Assembly: GCA_902537945.1 (NCBI GenBank)
Contig: CACBDG010000001.1
Coordinates: 215,899 to 279,898 of the forward strand
Source of the DNA: an uncultured SAR116 cluster alpha proteobacterium
Lineage (GTDB): Bacteria; Pseudomonadota; Alphaproteobacteria; Puniceispirillales; Marisalimonadaceae
DNA length: 64,000 nucleotides
Direction: 5' to 3'
How positions within the stretch are numbered: the first letter of the stretch is position 1; each line of letters begins with the position of its first letter. A program made the position numbers and the translations under genes. Shown one piece after another: positions 44,541 through 53,599 of the stretch. The notes under the pieces were generated by a model. That model was not told the DNA's origin and did no database searches. It saw only the letters and a list, made by a program, of their open reading frames with translations.

Positions 44541-45692
44541 ATGAGATTAAATATGAAAATAAACAATTTAAATGAACTTAATACTCCTTGTTTGATTTTA
44601 GATAAAAAACTTTTAGAAAAAAATTGTAGTAAAGCTAGAAAAAGATGTGATGAATTTAAAACAATATTAAGACCACACGTTAAAACTCCTAAAAGTATTG
44701 AAGTTGCTAAAGTTGCTCTTGGAAAAGATGTCGGTCCTATTACTGTTTCAACCCTCGAAGAAGCTGAGTATTTTGCAATTTCAGGTTTCAAAGATATTAC
44801 TTATGCTGTTTGTATAATTCCTGCAAAACTTAAAAGATTAAATTATATTCAGTTAAAGTATAACTGCATAATACGTATGGTTATAGACTCAGTTATTGTT
44901 GCTAAAGAAATTGTCAATTATAGTAAATTACATAGTGCAAATTTTGAAATTCTGATTGAAATTGACTGCGGTGAAGGAAGAAGCGGTTTAGCTTATCAAG
45001 ATGAAAAAATTAGAGAAATATCTAAAGTTTTTAAAATAAATCATTATACAAAGTTGTTGGGAGTTTTAGCCCATGCTGGTCATAGTTATTCAACCAACAA
45101 TAAAAAAGAAATTATATCAATTAGTAACATTGAACGTGAACAAGCTATTGCGTCTTTAAAGAATTTTGTAAATACCAAAAATAATCCTCCTATTATAAGT
45201 ATAGGATCAACTCCTACAATGTATTATGCTGAACATTTAAAAGGTATCACTGAAGTAAGAGCAGGGATTTATATGTTTTGGGATTTAGCTCAGGCTTCAA
45301 GGGGTATTTGTGAAATAGATGAAATAGCTTTAACCGTTTTATCAAGTGTAATTGGTCATAATCAACAAAAAGGAAAAATATTAATTGATGCTGGTGCATT
45401 AGCTTTATCAAAAGATGTTAGTGCAAATAATTTTATGCCTGAAGCTGGGTACGGATTAGTTTGTGATCCTAACACAGTACTACCCTACGAAGGACTCAAC
45501 ATTTCTGAAGTTCATCAAGAGCATGGATCAATCAATATAGATAACACAAGCTGGTACGATAAATTACCTATAGGAAGTTTAGTACGCATATTACCAAATC
45601 ATGCGTGTTTAACTTGCGCAGCTTACAGTAATTATAATATTTTAGAAAACGGAACAATTGTCGACAGTTGGTCAAGAACCAATGGTTGGTGA
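44541..45692 (+). CDS. D-threonine aldolase / D-serine dehydratase-like PLP enzyme
   Basis: A 383-residue fold III (alanine-racemase-like) PLP enzyme. The N-terminal NTPCLILDKKLLEKN and RPHVKTPKSIEVA, where the Lys should hold PLP, mark the family. The C-terminus carries PNHACLTCAAYSNY, whose His and Cys bind metal in DSD1-type and D-threonine aldolase enzymes. Reaction is cleavage of D-beta-hydroxy amino acids or dehydration of D-serine; the choice cannot be made from sequence. An in-frame ATG at 44553 is an alternative start. Convergent with the VOC gene (12-base gap). Confidence 0.87.
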   Translation: MRLNMKINNLNELNTPCLILDKKLLEKNCSKARKRCDEFKTILRPHVKTPKSIEVAKVALGKDVGPITVSTLEEAEYFAISGFKDITYAVCIIPAKLKRLNYIQLKYNCIIRMVIDSVIVAKEIVNYSKLHSANFEILIEIDCGEGRSGLAYQDEKIREISKVFKINHYTKLLGVLAHAGHSYSTNNKKEIISISNIEREQAIASLKNFVNTKNNPPIISIGSTPTMYYAEHLKGITEVRAGIYMFWDLAQASRGICEIDEIALTVLSSVIGHNQQKGKILIDAGALALSKDVSANNFMPEAGYGLVCDPNTVLPYEGLNISEVHQEHGSINIDNTSWYDKLPIGSLVRILPNHACLTCAAYSNYNILENGTIVDSWSRTNGW

Positions 45693-45704
45693 TTCTATAG
45701 AAAT

Positions 45705-46136
45705 TTAAACCAAAATGGATGGTACCCAACAAAATCCATTATTATCAAGTATGTAACATTCTCTCATACCGTGAGGTTTATTCATTGAATTAGATAAAAT
45801 AATATAATTTTCGTTTCTTGCTCTTTCTTCTGCTCTATCAGGATCACAACCTATAACTCTTAATTCTATTCCTAACCCTTTTAGTTTAGAACTTTTTATA
45901 ATATTAATATACGGGTGATTATTATAAGTATGGTATGAATGGATACACCATCTACTTCCAAACCCTTCTATTGCTGCAAAATCAGGATCTTGATATATAA
46001 TTTTAGCATTAATAATTTTTTGTAAAAAATGTATTGAATGTTTAATGTCCTCGACTAATAAATTTATTGTTAAACCAGATAAATCTTTAGAGTATTCACT
46101 GGCAGATTTCCAAGGATCTTTTTTTCTTAATTTCAT
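45705..46136 (-). CDS. VOC (glyoxalase/bleomycin-resistance) superfamily protein
   Basis: A 143-residue protein with a VOC-like pattern: LTINLLVEDIKHSIHFLQKII and AKIIYQDPDFAAIEG in the first beta-alpha-beta-beta-beta unit, and GIELRVIGCDPDRAEERARN, ECYILDNNGFCWVPS in the second. Metal ligands are not clear. Function unknown; possible roles are fosfomycin-like or dioxygenase-like chemistry, but none is supported. It is convergent with the D-threonine aldolase-like gene, and divergent from djlA. Confidence 0.72.
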   Translation of the reverse strand: MKLRKKDPWKSASEYSKDLSGLTINLLVEDIKHSIHFLQKIINAKIIYQDPDFAAIEGFGSRWCIHSYHTYNNHPYINIIKSSKLKGLGIELRVIGCDPDRAEERARNENYIILSNSMNKPHGMRECYILDNNGFCWVPSILV

Positions 46137-46233
46137 AACTATTCCAATTCAAATAATAGGTTTAATGCTTTATTATTTATTTTTAGTAATTATATGTAAA
46201 ATATAAATCCGTTATAACTTTGAGAATTAAATC

Positions 46234-46959
46234 ATGTCAATTTGGGGAAGTTTATTAGGTGGTGTTATTGGTTTTTCTTTAGGTGGTCCCTTTGGAGCTT
46301 TGCTTGGATCATTTTTAGGAGGAAAAATTTCAAATATTAGCTCATCAAATACTCTTGGAAGCCAACAAAATTCACAACAAATTTTTGCTTTATCGTTAAT
46401 AATTCTCTCTGCAAAACTAAGCAAAGCTGATGGAAGAGTTAGTAAAGAAGAATTAATTGCAGTAAAAGAGAAACTTCGAATACCAGATAGTGAAATTGAT
46501 CAGGTAGCCAAGATTTTTAATAAGGCTAAAGATGAAAGCACTGGGTATGAACCTTATGCAAAACAAATTGCAGAAATTTTTAAGGGCAATCAAAATGTTT
46601 TAGAAGAAGTCATAAATATTCTTTTTTACATTGCAGAGGCTGATGGACATGTAAGTAATGAAGAAGAATCTATGATAGCTAACATTGCTTTTATTTTTGG
46701 TCTTAGTCAAAACCAATACGAAAGTATTAAAGAATCTAGAAAATCGTCAGACAAACTAAATCCTTATATAGTTTTAGAAAGTCAACCAACTGATGATTTA
46801 AAATCAATTAGGAAAAAATATATAAAGCTTTCTAAAGAACACCATCCAGATCTTTTGATTAGCAAAGGTGTGCCTATTGAAGTCATAAATGAGAGTAAAA
46901 ATAAAATGAGAGCGATAAATGCTGCTTGGGATCAAATACAAAAATTGAAAAGTAGCTAA
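46234..46959 (+). CDS. DjlA-like membrane-anchored DnaJ co-chaperone
   Basis: A 241-residue protein with the DjlA layout: an N-terminal Gly-rich membrane segment (WGSLLGGVIGFSLGGPFGALLGSFLGG), a TerB-like domain (LSKADGRVSKEEL, IAEADGHVSNEEES) with acidic loops, and a C-terminal J domain (QPTDDLKSIRKKYIKLSKEHHPDLLI) carrying the HPD tripeptide needed to stimulate DnaK. Inner-membrane location with the J domain in the cytosol is expected. Convergent with the GGCT-fold gene. Confidence 0.87.
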   Translation: MSIWGSLLGGVIGFSLGGPFGALLGSFLGGKISNISSSNTLGSQQNSQQIFALSLIILSAKLSKADGRVSKEELIAVKEKLRIPDSEIDQVAKIFNKAKDESTGYEPYAKQIAEIFKGNQNVLEEVINILFYIAEADGHVSNEEESMIANIAFIFGLSQNQYESIKESRKSSDKLNPYIVLESQPTDDLKSIRKKYIKLSKEHHPDLLISKGVPIEVINESKNKMRAINAAWDQIQKLKSS

Positions 46960-46972
46960 ATTTCAACTTAAC

Positions 46973-47794
46973 TCACTTAACACCATTTAAATCAAATTCA
47001 TTTTCAAAAAATTTTTTCATGTCATTTTTATACCAATCATCGTAATCCCATGGCTCTGACGAAATAAGATTGGCTTTAGGTAAATAGATTTGAGCATCTA
47101 AAATATTATTCTTTGTATTAACTTGAATAAATTGTCTAAAGTAATTTTCACCTTCAAATTTATCTAATTTCATTAATTCGTTGTATGTTAAATTTTTTGC
47201 TATTATTCCCTCAACGATGTCGTTTTTGTTGTTAGTATATTTTATCAAAGGATAATGAGTGTCTTTAACTTTAAATACTTTATATTTTTGTAAAGTAGCA
47301 GTATCAATAATGTTTTCTCTTATATCTTTGCCAAGGACTGCCGTTCTTACTTCTGATGATCTTAATGTGCCATAAAAAAACACTGCATATTGAATATTAT
47401 ATTTTTTAAGTTCATCTCTAATTCTTTTTTCATAAGAAAAACAATTATTATTTTTATTAAATTTCTTAAAATATTCTTCTGTGTTTCCATCTAATTCATG
47501 ATTAATGTAATCTGCACAGCTTTTAATATAATTGTTAATTAAAGTAGCAATTTCATGATTGTAATTTTTAATATCAAACAAATTTGTAATAGAAATTAAA
47601 TGCTTTAATTCGTTCATATCAAAATCTCTGAAAACAAAACTTAACTGTAAATATGTATCTTCAAACCTATAATCATGTGGAAATTCTTCATTCCATAAAT
47701 CAGTATCAAGGTTCCAGTTTTGTTTAAGATTTCTACTTAAAATCTCTAATTTTAATATTTTTACATCATCATTTATATTTGGTTGTTCTGCCAT
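46973..47794 (-). CDS. Gamma-glutamylcyclotransferase-fold protein with unknown N-terminal domain
   Basis: A 273-residue two-part protein. The C-terminal half (from about 140) has the AIG2/GGCT fold: AVFFYGTLRSSEVRTAVLG, then KYKVFKVKDTHYPLI, VEGIIAKNLTYNELMKLDKFEGENYFRQ, where the Glu of FEGE is the likely catalytic residue. The N-terminal 135 residues (LDTDLWNEEFPHDYRFED, DMNELKHLISITNLFD) match nothing I recognise and look alpha-helical. Enzymes of this fold cyclise gamma-glutamyl groups to 5-oxoproline. A ChaC-type cousin is 3 kb further on. It is divergent from the HTH gene. Confidence 0.75.
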   Translation of the reverse strand: MAEQPNINDDVKILKLEILSRNLKQNWNLDTDLWNEEFPHDYRFEDTYLQLSFVFRDFDMNELKHLISITNLFDIKNYNHEIATLINNYIKSCADYINHELDGNTEEYFKKFNKNNNCFSYEKRIRDELKKYNIQYAVFFYGTLRSSEVRTAVLGKDIRENIIDTATLQKYKVFKVKDTHYPLIKYTNNKNDIVEGIIAKNLTYNELMKLDKFEGENYFRQFIQVNTKNNILDAQIYLPKANLISSEPWDYDDWYKNDMKKFFENEFDLNGVK

Positions 47795-47874
47795 TTTTTT
47801 ATTATTTATTTATTGATTATTTATTTATTATAATAACCTTTCTAATAAAATTAAAACTAATGTTGAAGATAAAT

Positions 47875-48339
47875 ATGAGAAATACAAAGAAAGAAATTTT
47901 TAAATCATTTGACAAAGATTTGATTTATAAAGAAATGGTAAAAACAATATCCTTACATGAAATAAAAATCTATCAAGCTAGAGTTGATAGAACGAATACA
48001 AGAATGCAAAGATATTTTAATTCAACACCTCTAAGAAACGTTTTTGCCAGAATTTGTAACTATGCGTATACTGTAAACCAATTTTATACAATTTCATATG
48101 TTACCAAAGAGCTTAGAAGTACTAGGCAGGCGATATCCTTAATTGTGGATGAATGTGAAAATGAAGGATGGTTAAATATTCATAGAAGAGCAAACAAAGT
48201 TGAGTTCCAAGCCTCTGAAGAGCTTTATGAATCATGGAGAGATTATGTTTATGCAAGGACTAATATAATGACTAGTGATGAACGTAATGATTGGATTAGC
48301 ATGCTGACTTTGTATAAAAATCTAAAAGAAAAATATTAA
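47875..48339 (+). CDS. Small winged-helix (MarR-like) DNA-binding protein
   Basis: The track start at 47779 lies inside the opposite gene's coding start and reads a hydrophobic shadow; the ATG at 47875 (or 47860) with GAAG before it is more likely, giving about 154 residues. The protein has a helix-turn-helix like MarR/PadR families: FYTISYVTKELRSTRQAISLIVDECENEGWLNI, then a wing HRRANKVEFQAS. No ligand domain is evident. It is the likely regulator of the divergent GGCT-fold gene and/or the tauD-GMC operon downstream (inference). Confidence 0.65.
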   Translation: MRNTKKEIFKSFDKDLIYKEMVKTISLHEIKIYQARVDRTNTRMQRYFNSTPLRNVFARICNYAYTVNQFYTISYVTKELRSTRQAISLIVDECENEGWLNIHRRANKVEFQASEELYESWRDYVYARTNIMTSDERNDWISMLTLYKNLKEKY

Positions 48340-48425
48340 AAATAGTGTAAAGTTACTTTGTATTGATCATTTAGGTTAGATTTTTAAAATAAAATTATAT
48401 TTATAAATTTTAGGGAGGTCTAAAA

Positions 48426-49280
48426 GTGATTACATCCAAACTTGGTGATGCTATTGGCTTAGAAATTAATGATCTAGATGTTACAAAGATTTCAGATAAA
48501 GAAACTATTAATAAAATATCAGATCTCTTATCAGAATTTTCTGTAGTTGTTATTAGAAATCAAAATATCACAGATGATGACCACATAAAATTTAGTGAAA
48601 ATTTTGGTACTCTTGAACTGACAAAAGTTGGTACAGATGGATCTGGTTCAAAACTTATTATTCTTCGTAACTTTGATGAAAATGGAAACATTGTTTCACC
48701 CACAGATAGACAAAGATTAAATAATTTAGCCAACCAAGAATGGCATAGTGATAGTTCATTTAAAAAAATTCCATCTAAAATGTCAATTTTATCAGCTAAA
48801 ATGATCCCGTCACTTGGAGGAAATACAGAATTTTTGTCAATGAGAGCTAGCTATAATGCTTTGCCTCGGGAATTAAAATTAAAGATTGATGATAAAATTT
48901 GTTGGCATGATTATTCTCATGGGAGATCAAAAATTGATCCAAACTTAGTTACCCCTGAAGAAAAACAAGCTCTTCCTCCAGTTAAACAAAAATTAGTTTT
49001 GAGTGATAATAAGCATGGAAAATCTCTTTATTTGGGTGCACATTGCAGAAATGTAGATGGGATGTCAGAAAATGACAGTTATGCTCTCTTATCTGAAATT
49101 AACTCTTACATTGACAAAGAAAAATTTATTTATTCTCATGTTTGGGAACCATTTGATTTAATTATGTGGGATAATAGAGCTGTATTACATAGAGCTACCC
49201 CAATAAAAGGAAAAATAGAAAAAAGGTTAATGGTTAGAACAACGGTAGCTGGCCAAACATCAACTATAAATGAATATTAA
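48426..49280 (+). CDS. TauD/TfdA-family Fe(II)/2-oxoglutarate dioxygenase
   Basis: A 284-residue dioxygenase starting at GTG, supported by an AGGGAGG ribosome site 7-13 bases upstream. The 2-His-1-Asp metal triad is seen in EWHSDSSFKKIPSKMS (HxD) and VLHRATPIKG (distal His); the 2-oxoglutarate Arg is in KRLMVRTTVAG. The N-terminus (LGDAIGLEINDLD, VVVIRNQNITDDDHIKFSENFG) is typical of TauD/TfdA. Members hydroxylate taurine, 2,4-D, and other substrates; this one's substrate is unknown. It overlaps the following GMC gene or abuts it, so they act together. Confidence 0.9.
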   Translation: MITSKLGDAIGLEINDLDVTKISDKETINKISDLLSEFSVVVIRNQNITDDDHIKFSENFGTLELTKVGTDGSGSKLIILRNFDENGNIVSPTDRQRLNNLANQEWHSDSSFKKIPSKMSILSAKMIPSLGGNTEFLSMRASYNALPRELKLKIDDKICWHDYSHGRSKIDPNLVTPEEKQALPPVKQKLVLSDNKHGKSLYLGAHCRNVDGMSENDSYALLSEINSYIDKEKFIYSHVWEPFDLIMWDNRAVLHRATPIKGKIEKRLMVRTTVAGQTSTINEY

Positions 49281-49290
49281 AGAAAATATT

Positions 49291-50883
49291 ATGGAAAACT
49301 TTGATTATGTAGTAGTTGGGGCTGGGTCGTCTGGTTCGGTCATAGCTAACAGGTTATCAGAAAATAACAAAATAAAAATTTGTGTTATTGAAGCTGGAGG
49401 AAGTAATCAGCATCCATATGTAAAGATGCCAGCTGGTTTTATTAAAACAATTAATGATAAAAGGTTTAATTGGTGTTTTAAAACCGAAGGAAGTGATTAT
49501 GTAAATAATCGAGAAATATTATTTCCAAGAGGAAAAGGGTATGGAGGTTCTAGCGCCATTAATGGTCATCTATATGTTAGAGGCCAACCAGATGACTATA
49601 ATCAATGGGCACAACTAGGTAATTTGGGCTGGTCATATGACGATGTGCTTCCATATTTTAAAAAATCAGAATACAAAGAAAATGGAGATGATGCTACTCG
49701 CGGAAAACAAGGTCCTTTGTATGTATCTGATATTGTTGAAAAACATCCTCTATGTGAAGAATTTATTAGAGGCTCCAGTGAATTAGGTATACAAGTCCAA
49801 AACGATTATAATTCAGGTCAACAAGAGGGTATTTTTTACTATCAACGTACCATTAAAAATGGCACTAGATTTAGTGCTTATGACGCTTTTTTAAAACCAG
49901 CTTTAAAAAGAGAAAATATAAATATTAAAAAGAATACAACAGTTTTAAAAATTATATTTAAAAATAAAAAAGCAGTTGGCTTATTGTGCAAGAAAAATAA
50001 TAAAACATTTGAAATTTTTCCAAATAAAGAAATTATTTTGTGTGCTGGTGCAATTGGCACTCCACATTTGCTCCAAGTTTCAGGAATAGGAGACGCTAAA
50101 TATTTAAAATCTATAGGTATTGAACCATCATTTGAAATTAAAAACGTTGGTGAAGATTTGCAAGATCATTATGCTGTTAGGGTAGCTAATAGAATAACTG
50201 AACCTATTTCATTAAACGAGAAAGCACGTGGATTAAATCTTGTATTAGAGATAATAAAATGGTTTACGTCCAAAAAAGGTTTGATTTCATATAGTCCAGC
50301 ACATATTGGAGCATTTTTAAAATCATCTCCCAAAATAGACTCTCCTGATTTACAATTTGTTTTTACTCCAGCCTCTTATACCGAGGGAATGATAGGCAAG
50401 CTTCAAAATTTTCCTGGAATGACATGTGGCGTGTGGCAATCTAGACCTCAAAGTAGAGGTTATGTAAGAGCCTCTACAAATAAGATAACTGACCCACCAA
50501 TAATTCAGCCAAATTATTTGAAAGAAAAAATAGACCAAGATGCTTTGGTTGAAGGTGTAAAAATTTGTAGGTCACTTTTGAGTACTTCCACAATGAAAAA
50601 AATTTCTGTTTGTGAAACTCTTCCTGGAGACAGTATAAAATCTGACGAAGAAATTTTTAATTTTATTAGGAATAAGGGTGCAACTGTATATCATGCAATA
50701 GGTAGTTGTAGAATGGGTGTTGATAATAAAGCAGTTGTTTCTCCATCTCTTAAAATAAATGGAATTAGCAATATTAGAATTGCAGATGCTTCTATAATGC
50801 CAACTATGCCATCGGGAAACACAAATGCCGCAACTTTAATGATTGCTGAAAAAGCATCTGATCTCATCAAAAAAGATTTATAA
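49291..50883 (+). CDS. GMC-family FAD oxidoreductase (choline dehydrogenase-like)
   Basis: The track start (ATG 49270) overlaps tauD by 11 bases; ATG 49291 gives the family-like N-terminus MENFDYVVVGAGSSGSVIANRLSE. The protein of about 530 residues has GMC signatures: PRGKGYGGSSAINGHLYVRG and ILCAGAIGTPHLLQVSGIG. The catalytic His is in ATVYHAIGSCRMG and the paired Asn in MPSGNTNAATLMIAEKASD. It oxidises an alcohol to an aldehyde using FAD, electron acceptor unknown. With the dioxygenase it could form a two-step oxidation (inference). Confidence 0.92.
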   Translation: MENFDYVVVGAGSSGSVIANRLSENNKIKICVIEAGGSNQHPYVKMPAGFIKTINDKRFNWCFKTEGSDYVNNREILFPRGKGYGGSSAINGHLYVRGQPDDYNQWAQLGNLGWSYDDVLPYFKKSEYKENGDDATRGKQGPLYVSDIVEKHPLCEEFIRGSSELGIQVQNDYNSGQQEGIFYYQRTIKNGTRFSAYDAFLKPALKRENINIKKNTTVLKIIFKNKKAVGLLCKKNNKTFEIFPNKEIILCAGAIGTPHLLQVSGIGDAKYLKSIGIEPSFEIKNVGEDLQDHYAVRVANRITEPISLNEKARGLNLVLEIIKWFTSKKGLISYSPAHIGAFLKSSPKIDSPDLQFVFTPASYTEGMIGKLQNFPGMTCGVWQSRPQSRGYVRASTNKITDPPIIQPNYLKEKIDQDALVEGVKICRSLLSTSTMKKISVCETLPGDSIKSDEEIFNFIRNKGATVYHAIGSCRMGVDNKAVVSPSLKINGISNIRIADASIMPTMPSGNTNAATLMIAEKASDLIKKDL

Positions 50884-50886
50884 AGA

Positions 50887-51576
50887 CTACTTATTTTTTA
50901 AATGTAGAGATATCGCTCTCATTTCTTTATCAATTATATTTAACTCTTCGAGACTTTCTAAAGTGTATTCAAAATACTCCTTGCAAGTACCCAAAAATCC
51001 ATTCGCTTTTGAAATCATTCTAGCTTTAACGGAGGTATTTTTTTCACTAAAATAATTTTTATGTTTTTTATCTACTGTAAAGGCTAGTGACAAAACCATT
51101 TCATCGTTATCTAACTTTGTTTTAAGTAATTTTGGTTTGTAAGCTCCTGTTACCATTTCTCTTTTAAATAAGATGTCTATGTTTTTAATTGCATCATCTC
51201 TATCAAGTTTATAAGCAGATCCTCTGCATGATCCTCCTTTATCTAATCCTAGCATGAGACCAGGATTTCTAAATGATCCTCTTCCTAAATGAGTTTTCAT
51301 ACAGAAACTTCTATGAAAGCCGTAAATTTTTGCTAAATGTTGGGTTACATAATTTATTGTAGGGTTCCATAAAAGAGAGCCATATCCAAAAATATAAATA
51401 TCTTCTCCAATACCATCGTCAGGTATTATTTTTCTTCTTTCCTTAATTAATTCATTTTTGGTAAGAACTTTATCGCTTCCACTTATACTTTTAATCTTCT
51501 TACCTAGGCGCCCCTCATTAATATTTTCCTTTGTAAGTTTAACTATCCCTTTATTTAATTTTTTTGTAGTAGACAT
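50887..51576 (-). CDS. ChaC-family gamma-glutamylcyclotransferase
   Basis: A 229-residue protein of the ChaC family, with a 60-residue basic N-terminal extension. The hallmark IFGYGSLLWNPTINY is followed by FHRSFCMKTHLGRGSFRNPGLMLGLDKGGSCRGSAYKL and the catalytic Glu probably in FKREMVTGAYKP. ChaC enzymes split glutathione to 5-oxoproline and Cys-Gly in the cytosol. It is downstream of, and overlaps by one base, the mscS-like gene, and convergent with the GMC gene (3-base gap). Confidence 0.9.
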   Translation of the reverse strand: MSTTKKLNKGIVKLTKENINEGRLGKKIKSISGSDKVLTKNELIKERRKIIPDDGIGEDIYIFGYGSLLWNPTINYVTQHLAKIYGFHRSFCMKTHLGRGSFRNPGLMLGLDKGGSCRGSAYKLDRDDAIKNIDILFKREMVTGAYKPKLLKTKLDNDEMVLSLAFTVDKKHKNYFSEKNTSVKARMISKANGFLGTCKEYFEYTLESLEELNIIDKEMRAISLHLKNK

Positions 51577-52418
51577 TAAACTAAATTTTTTGAGTTAATT
51601 ATTCTATGTGGATATGGTATTTCTATTCCTGCATGATCTAGCGCGGGTTTTAATTTACGCATCAAATCTGTGTAAAGAGCATACCAGTCTTTTGTATGTG
51701 AATATAATCTTAATCTTACAACTATAGCGCTATCATCATACTTCATAACTAAGAATTGTGGTTTTTTAGGTTTATTTAATACTCTTTCATCTTCTGCTAA
51801 TTTTAATAAAGTCTTGGACGCTAAATCTAAATCAGTGTCATAATGTATTCCTATATCAACATCTATTCTTCTAGTTTCATAATGTGAATGATTAGTAATG
51901 GTACTATTCCATATGCTTGAATTAGGTATTGAAACATAAACATTGTCAAAGGTATCAATAATAGTTGTGAAAAGACCTACCTCTTTAATGGTTCCGGAAA
52001 CATTTCCTGTTTCTACCCAATCACCGGTATTAAAGGGCCTTAATAATAATAACATTACTCCAGCTGCTACATTTGATAAAGTTCCTTGGAGTGCTAATCC
52101 AATTGCTAAACCAGCAGCACCTAGGACAGCAATGATTGAAGTTGTTTGAACACCAAATTGTCCCAAAACAGCTATAATTGTAACAATAATTATTCCATAT
52201 CTAATTATATTTCCAATTATTGGTACTATGAGGGGATCAATTTTTTTTAAACGACTTAGATTTTTCCTCGCAACTTTACTCAGTTTCCCAGCAAAATAGA
52301 AACCAAGAATAAGTATAATTGTGGCCCCTAAAACTTGGCCAGCGTATGTAACAAAAATTTGAACTGAGCTATTTACAAGGTTTGAAATAATTTCAAAATT
52401 GATATTCATTTTATCCAT
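51576..52418 (-). CDS. mscS: Small-conductance mechanosensitive channel (MscS family)
   Basis: A 280-residue MscS-type channel of E. coli size. The pore helix TM3 is AVLGAAGLAIGLALQGTLSNVAAGVMLLLLRPFNTGDWVE, with Gly/Ala packing; the beta domain follows with GTIKEVGLFTTIIDTFDNVYVSIPNS. Three membrane helices are predicted at the N-terminus. It opens on membrane tension to release osmolytes on downshock. Its translation ends at the ChaC start. Confidence 0.93.
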   Translation of the reverse strand: MDKMNINFEIISNLVNSSVQIFVTYAGQVLGATIILILGFYFAGKLSKVARKNLSRLKKIDPLIVPIIGNIIRYGIIIVTIIAVLGQFGVQTTSIIAVLGAAGLAIGLALQGTLSNVAAGVMLLLLRPFNTGDWVETGNVSGTIKEVGLFTTIIDTFDNVYVSIPNSSIWNSTITNHSHYETRRIDVDIGIHYDTDLDLASKTLLKLAEDERVLNKPKKPQFLVMKYDDSAIVVRLRLYSHTKDWYALYTDLMRKLKPALDHAGIEIPYPHRIINSKNLV

Positions 52419-52573
52419 TTAAAATTGAGCTCCATTAACTCTATTTAAAGCTTTTTTCTACTAAATACTATTCCATATAATTAAGCTTTATATAACAAAA
52501 ATAATTACAAAGAGTATGAAATTGTTTATATATCATCTTGAGTTAAAAAAATTAATATGTTTATAACATTCCT

Positions 52574-53572
52574 ATGAAGATTATTAAATGGAAAATTGGT
52601 GATAATACACCTCATATTGAAAAACAATTAGCCGTTGCCATTGGAAATTTTGATGGCATTCATCAAGGGCATGTTAAACTTTTAAATGAATGTAAATTGC
52701 AAGCACAAGAAAGCAACCTAGCTTTTGGTGTTGTAACATTTGATCCTCATCCAAGAGATTTTTTCAATCCAAAAAATCCTTCTTTTAAGTTGTTAGATTC
52801 TCACGAAAAAGAAATATTATTGCGCGAAATTGGTGTTGAATTTCTAATAATTATTGAATTCAATGAACAATTGAAAAACTGTCATGCAGAGAAATTCCTA
52901 TCAGAAATTTTAAAACAAAACTTCAACATTTTAAAAATGTTTGCAGGTTCAAACTTCAAATTTGGGAAAAACAGAGAAGGAAGTATTGAAAACACAGAAA
53001 GTTTTGCAAAAAGTATTGGATTAGATGTTATTTCTATAAACTTAAAACAAACTAAGTCTATAAGAGAAAAAGAAAATGAAATAATCAGCTCCCAAAAAAT
53101 AAGAATGTTGATTCAAAATGGTCAATTAGAAATAGCTAATGATTTGCTTGGCAGAAATTGGTATATAACAGGTACAGTGGAAAAAGGAAAACAGCAGGGA
53201 AGAAAGATTAGTTTTCCTACTGCAAATTTAAGTTTGAAAAAATTCTTAAAGCCACCATTAGGTGTCTATGTCTCTAGATTAAAAATAGTTAGTAGTAAAA
53301 ACCCTGAGATATGCAATGATTGGTTGCCATCTATCTCAAATATAGGTACAAGACCTACGGTTTCTGGTGATACTATAAATTTAGAAACTCATATAATTGA
53401 CTTTAAAGAAAAAATTTTTGATACGAACTTATATGGAAAAAGAATAAATGTTGAACTTATTGAATTTTTAAGACCTGAAAAAAAATTCAATTCTCTATCT
53501 GAACTTCAAAAGCAAATCGAGGTTGATACAAGAAGGGCATATGAATTTCACGAATTACGAGATAAAAATTAA
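52574..53572 (+). CDS. ribF: Bifunctional riboflavin kinase / FAD synthetase
   Basis: A 332-residue protein. The N-terminal adenylyltransferase contains AVAIGNFDGIHQGHVKLL and VVTFDPHPRDFF, and the C-terminal kinase contains GTVEKGKQQGRKISFPTANLS and PSISNIGTRPTV. It makes FMN and then FAD in the cytosol, feeding the many flavoproteins encoded in this window. It leads the ribF-ileS-lspA run common in proteobacteria; ileS starts 27 bases downstream. Confidence 0.96.
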   Translation: MKIIKWKIGDNTPHIEKQLAVAIGNFDGIHQGHVKLLNECKLQAQESNLAFGVVTFDPHPRDFFNPKNPSFKLLDSHEKEILLREIGVEFLIIIEFNEQLKNCHAEKFLSEILKQNFNILKMFAGSNFKFGKNREGSIENTESFAKSIGLDVISINLKQTKSIREKENEIISSQKIRMLIQNGQLEIANDLLGRNWYITGTVEKGKQQGRKISFPTANLSLKKFLKPPLGVYVSRLKIVSSKNPEICNDWLPSISNIGTRPTVSGDTINLETHIIDFKEKIFDTNLYGKRINVELIEFLRPEKKFNSLSELQKQIEVDTRRAYEFHELRDKN

Positions 53573-53599
53573 TAATTTGATTTATATAGAGACAATTTA

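Noticed and set aside
47779-47874. N-terminal extension of the HTH gene in the track
   Set aside because: The first 30 residues are a hydrophobic translation of AT-rich spacer and overlap the divergent gene's start; a better start with GAAG lies at 47875.
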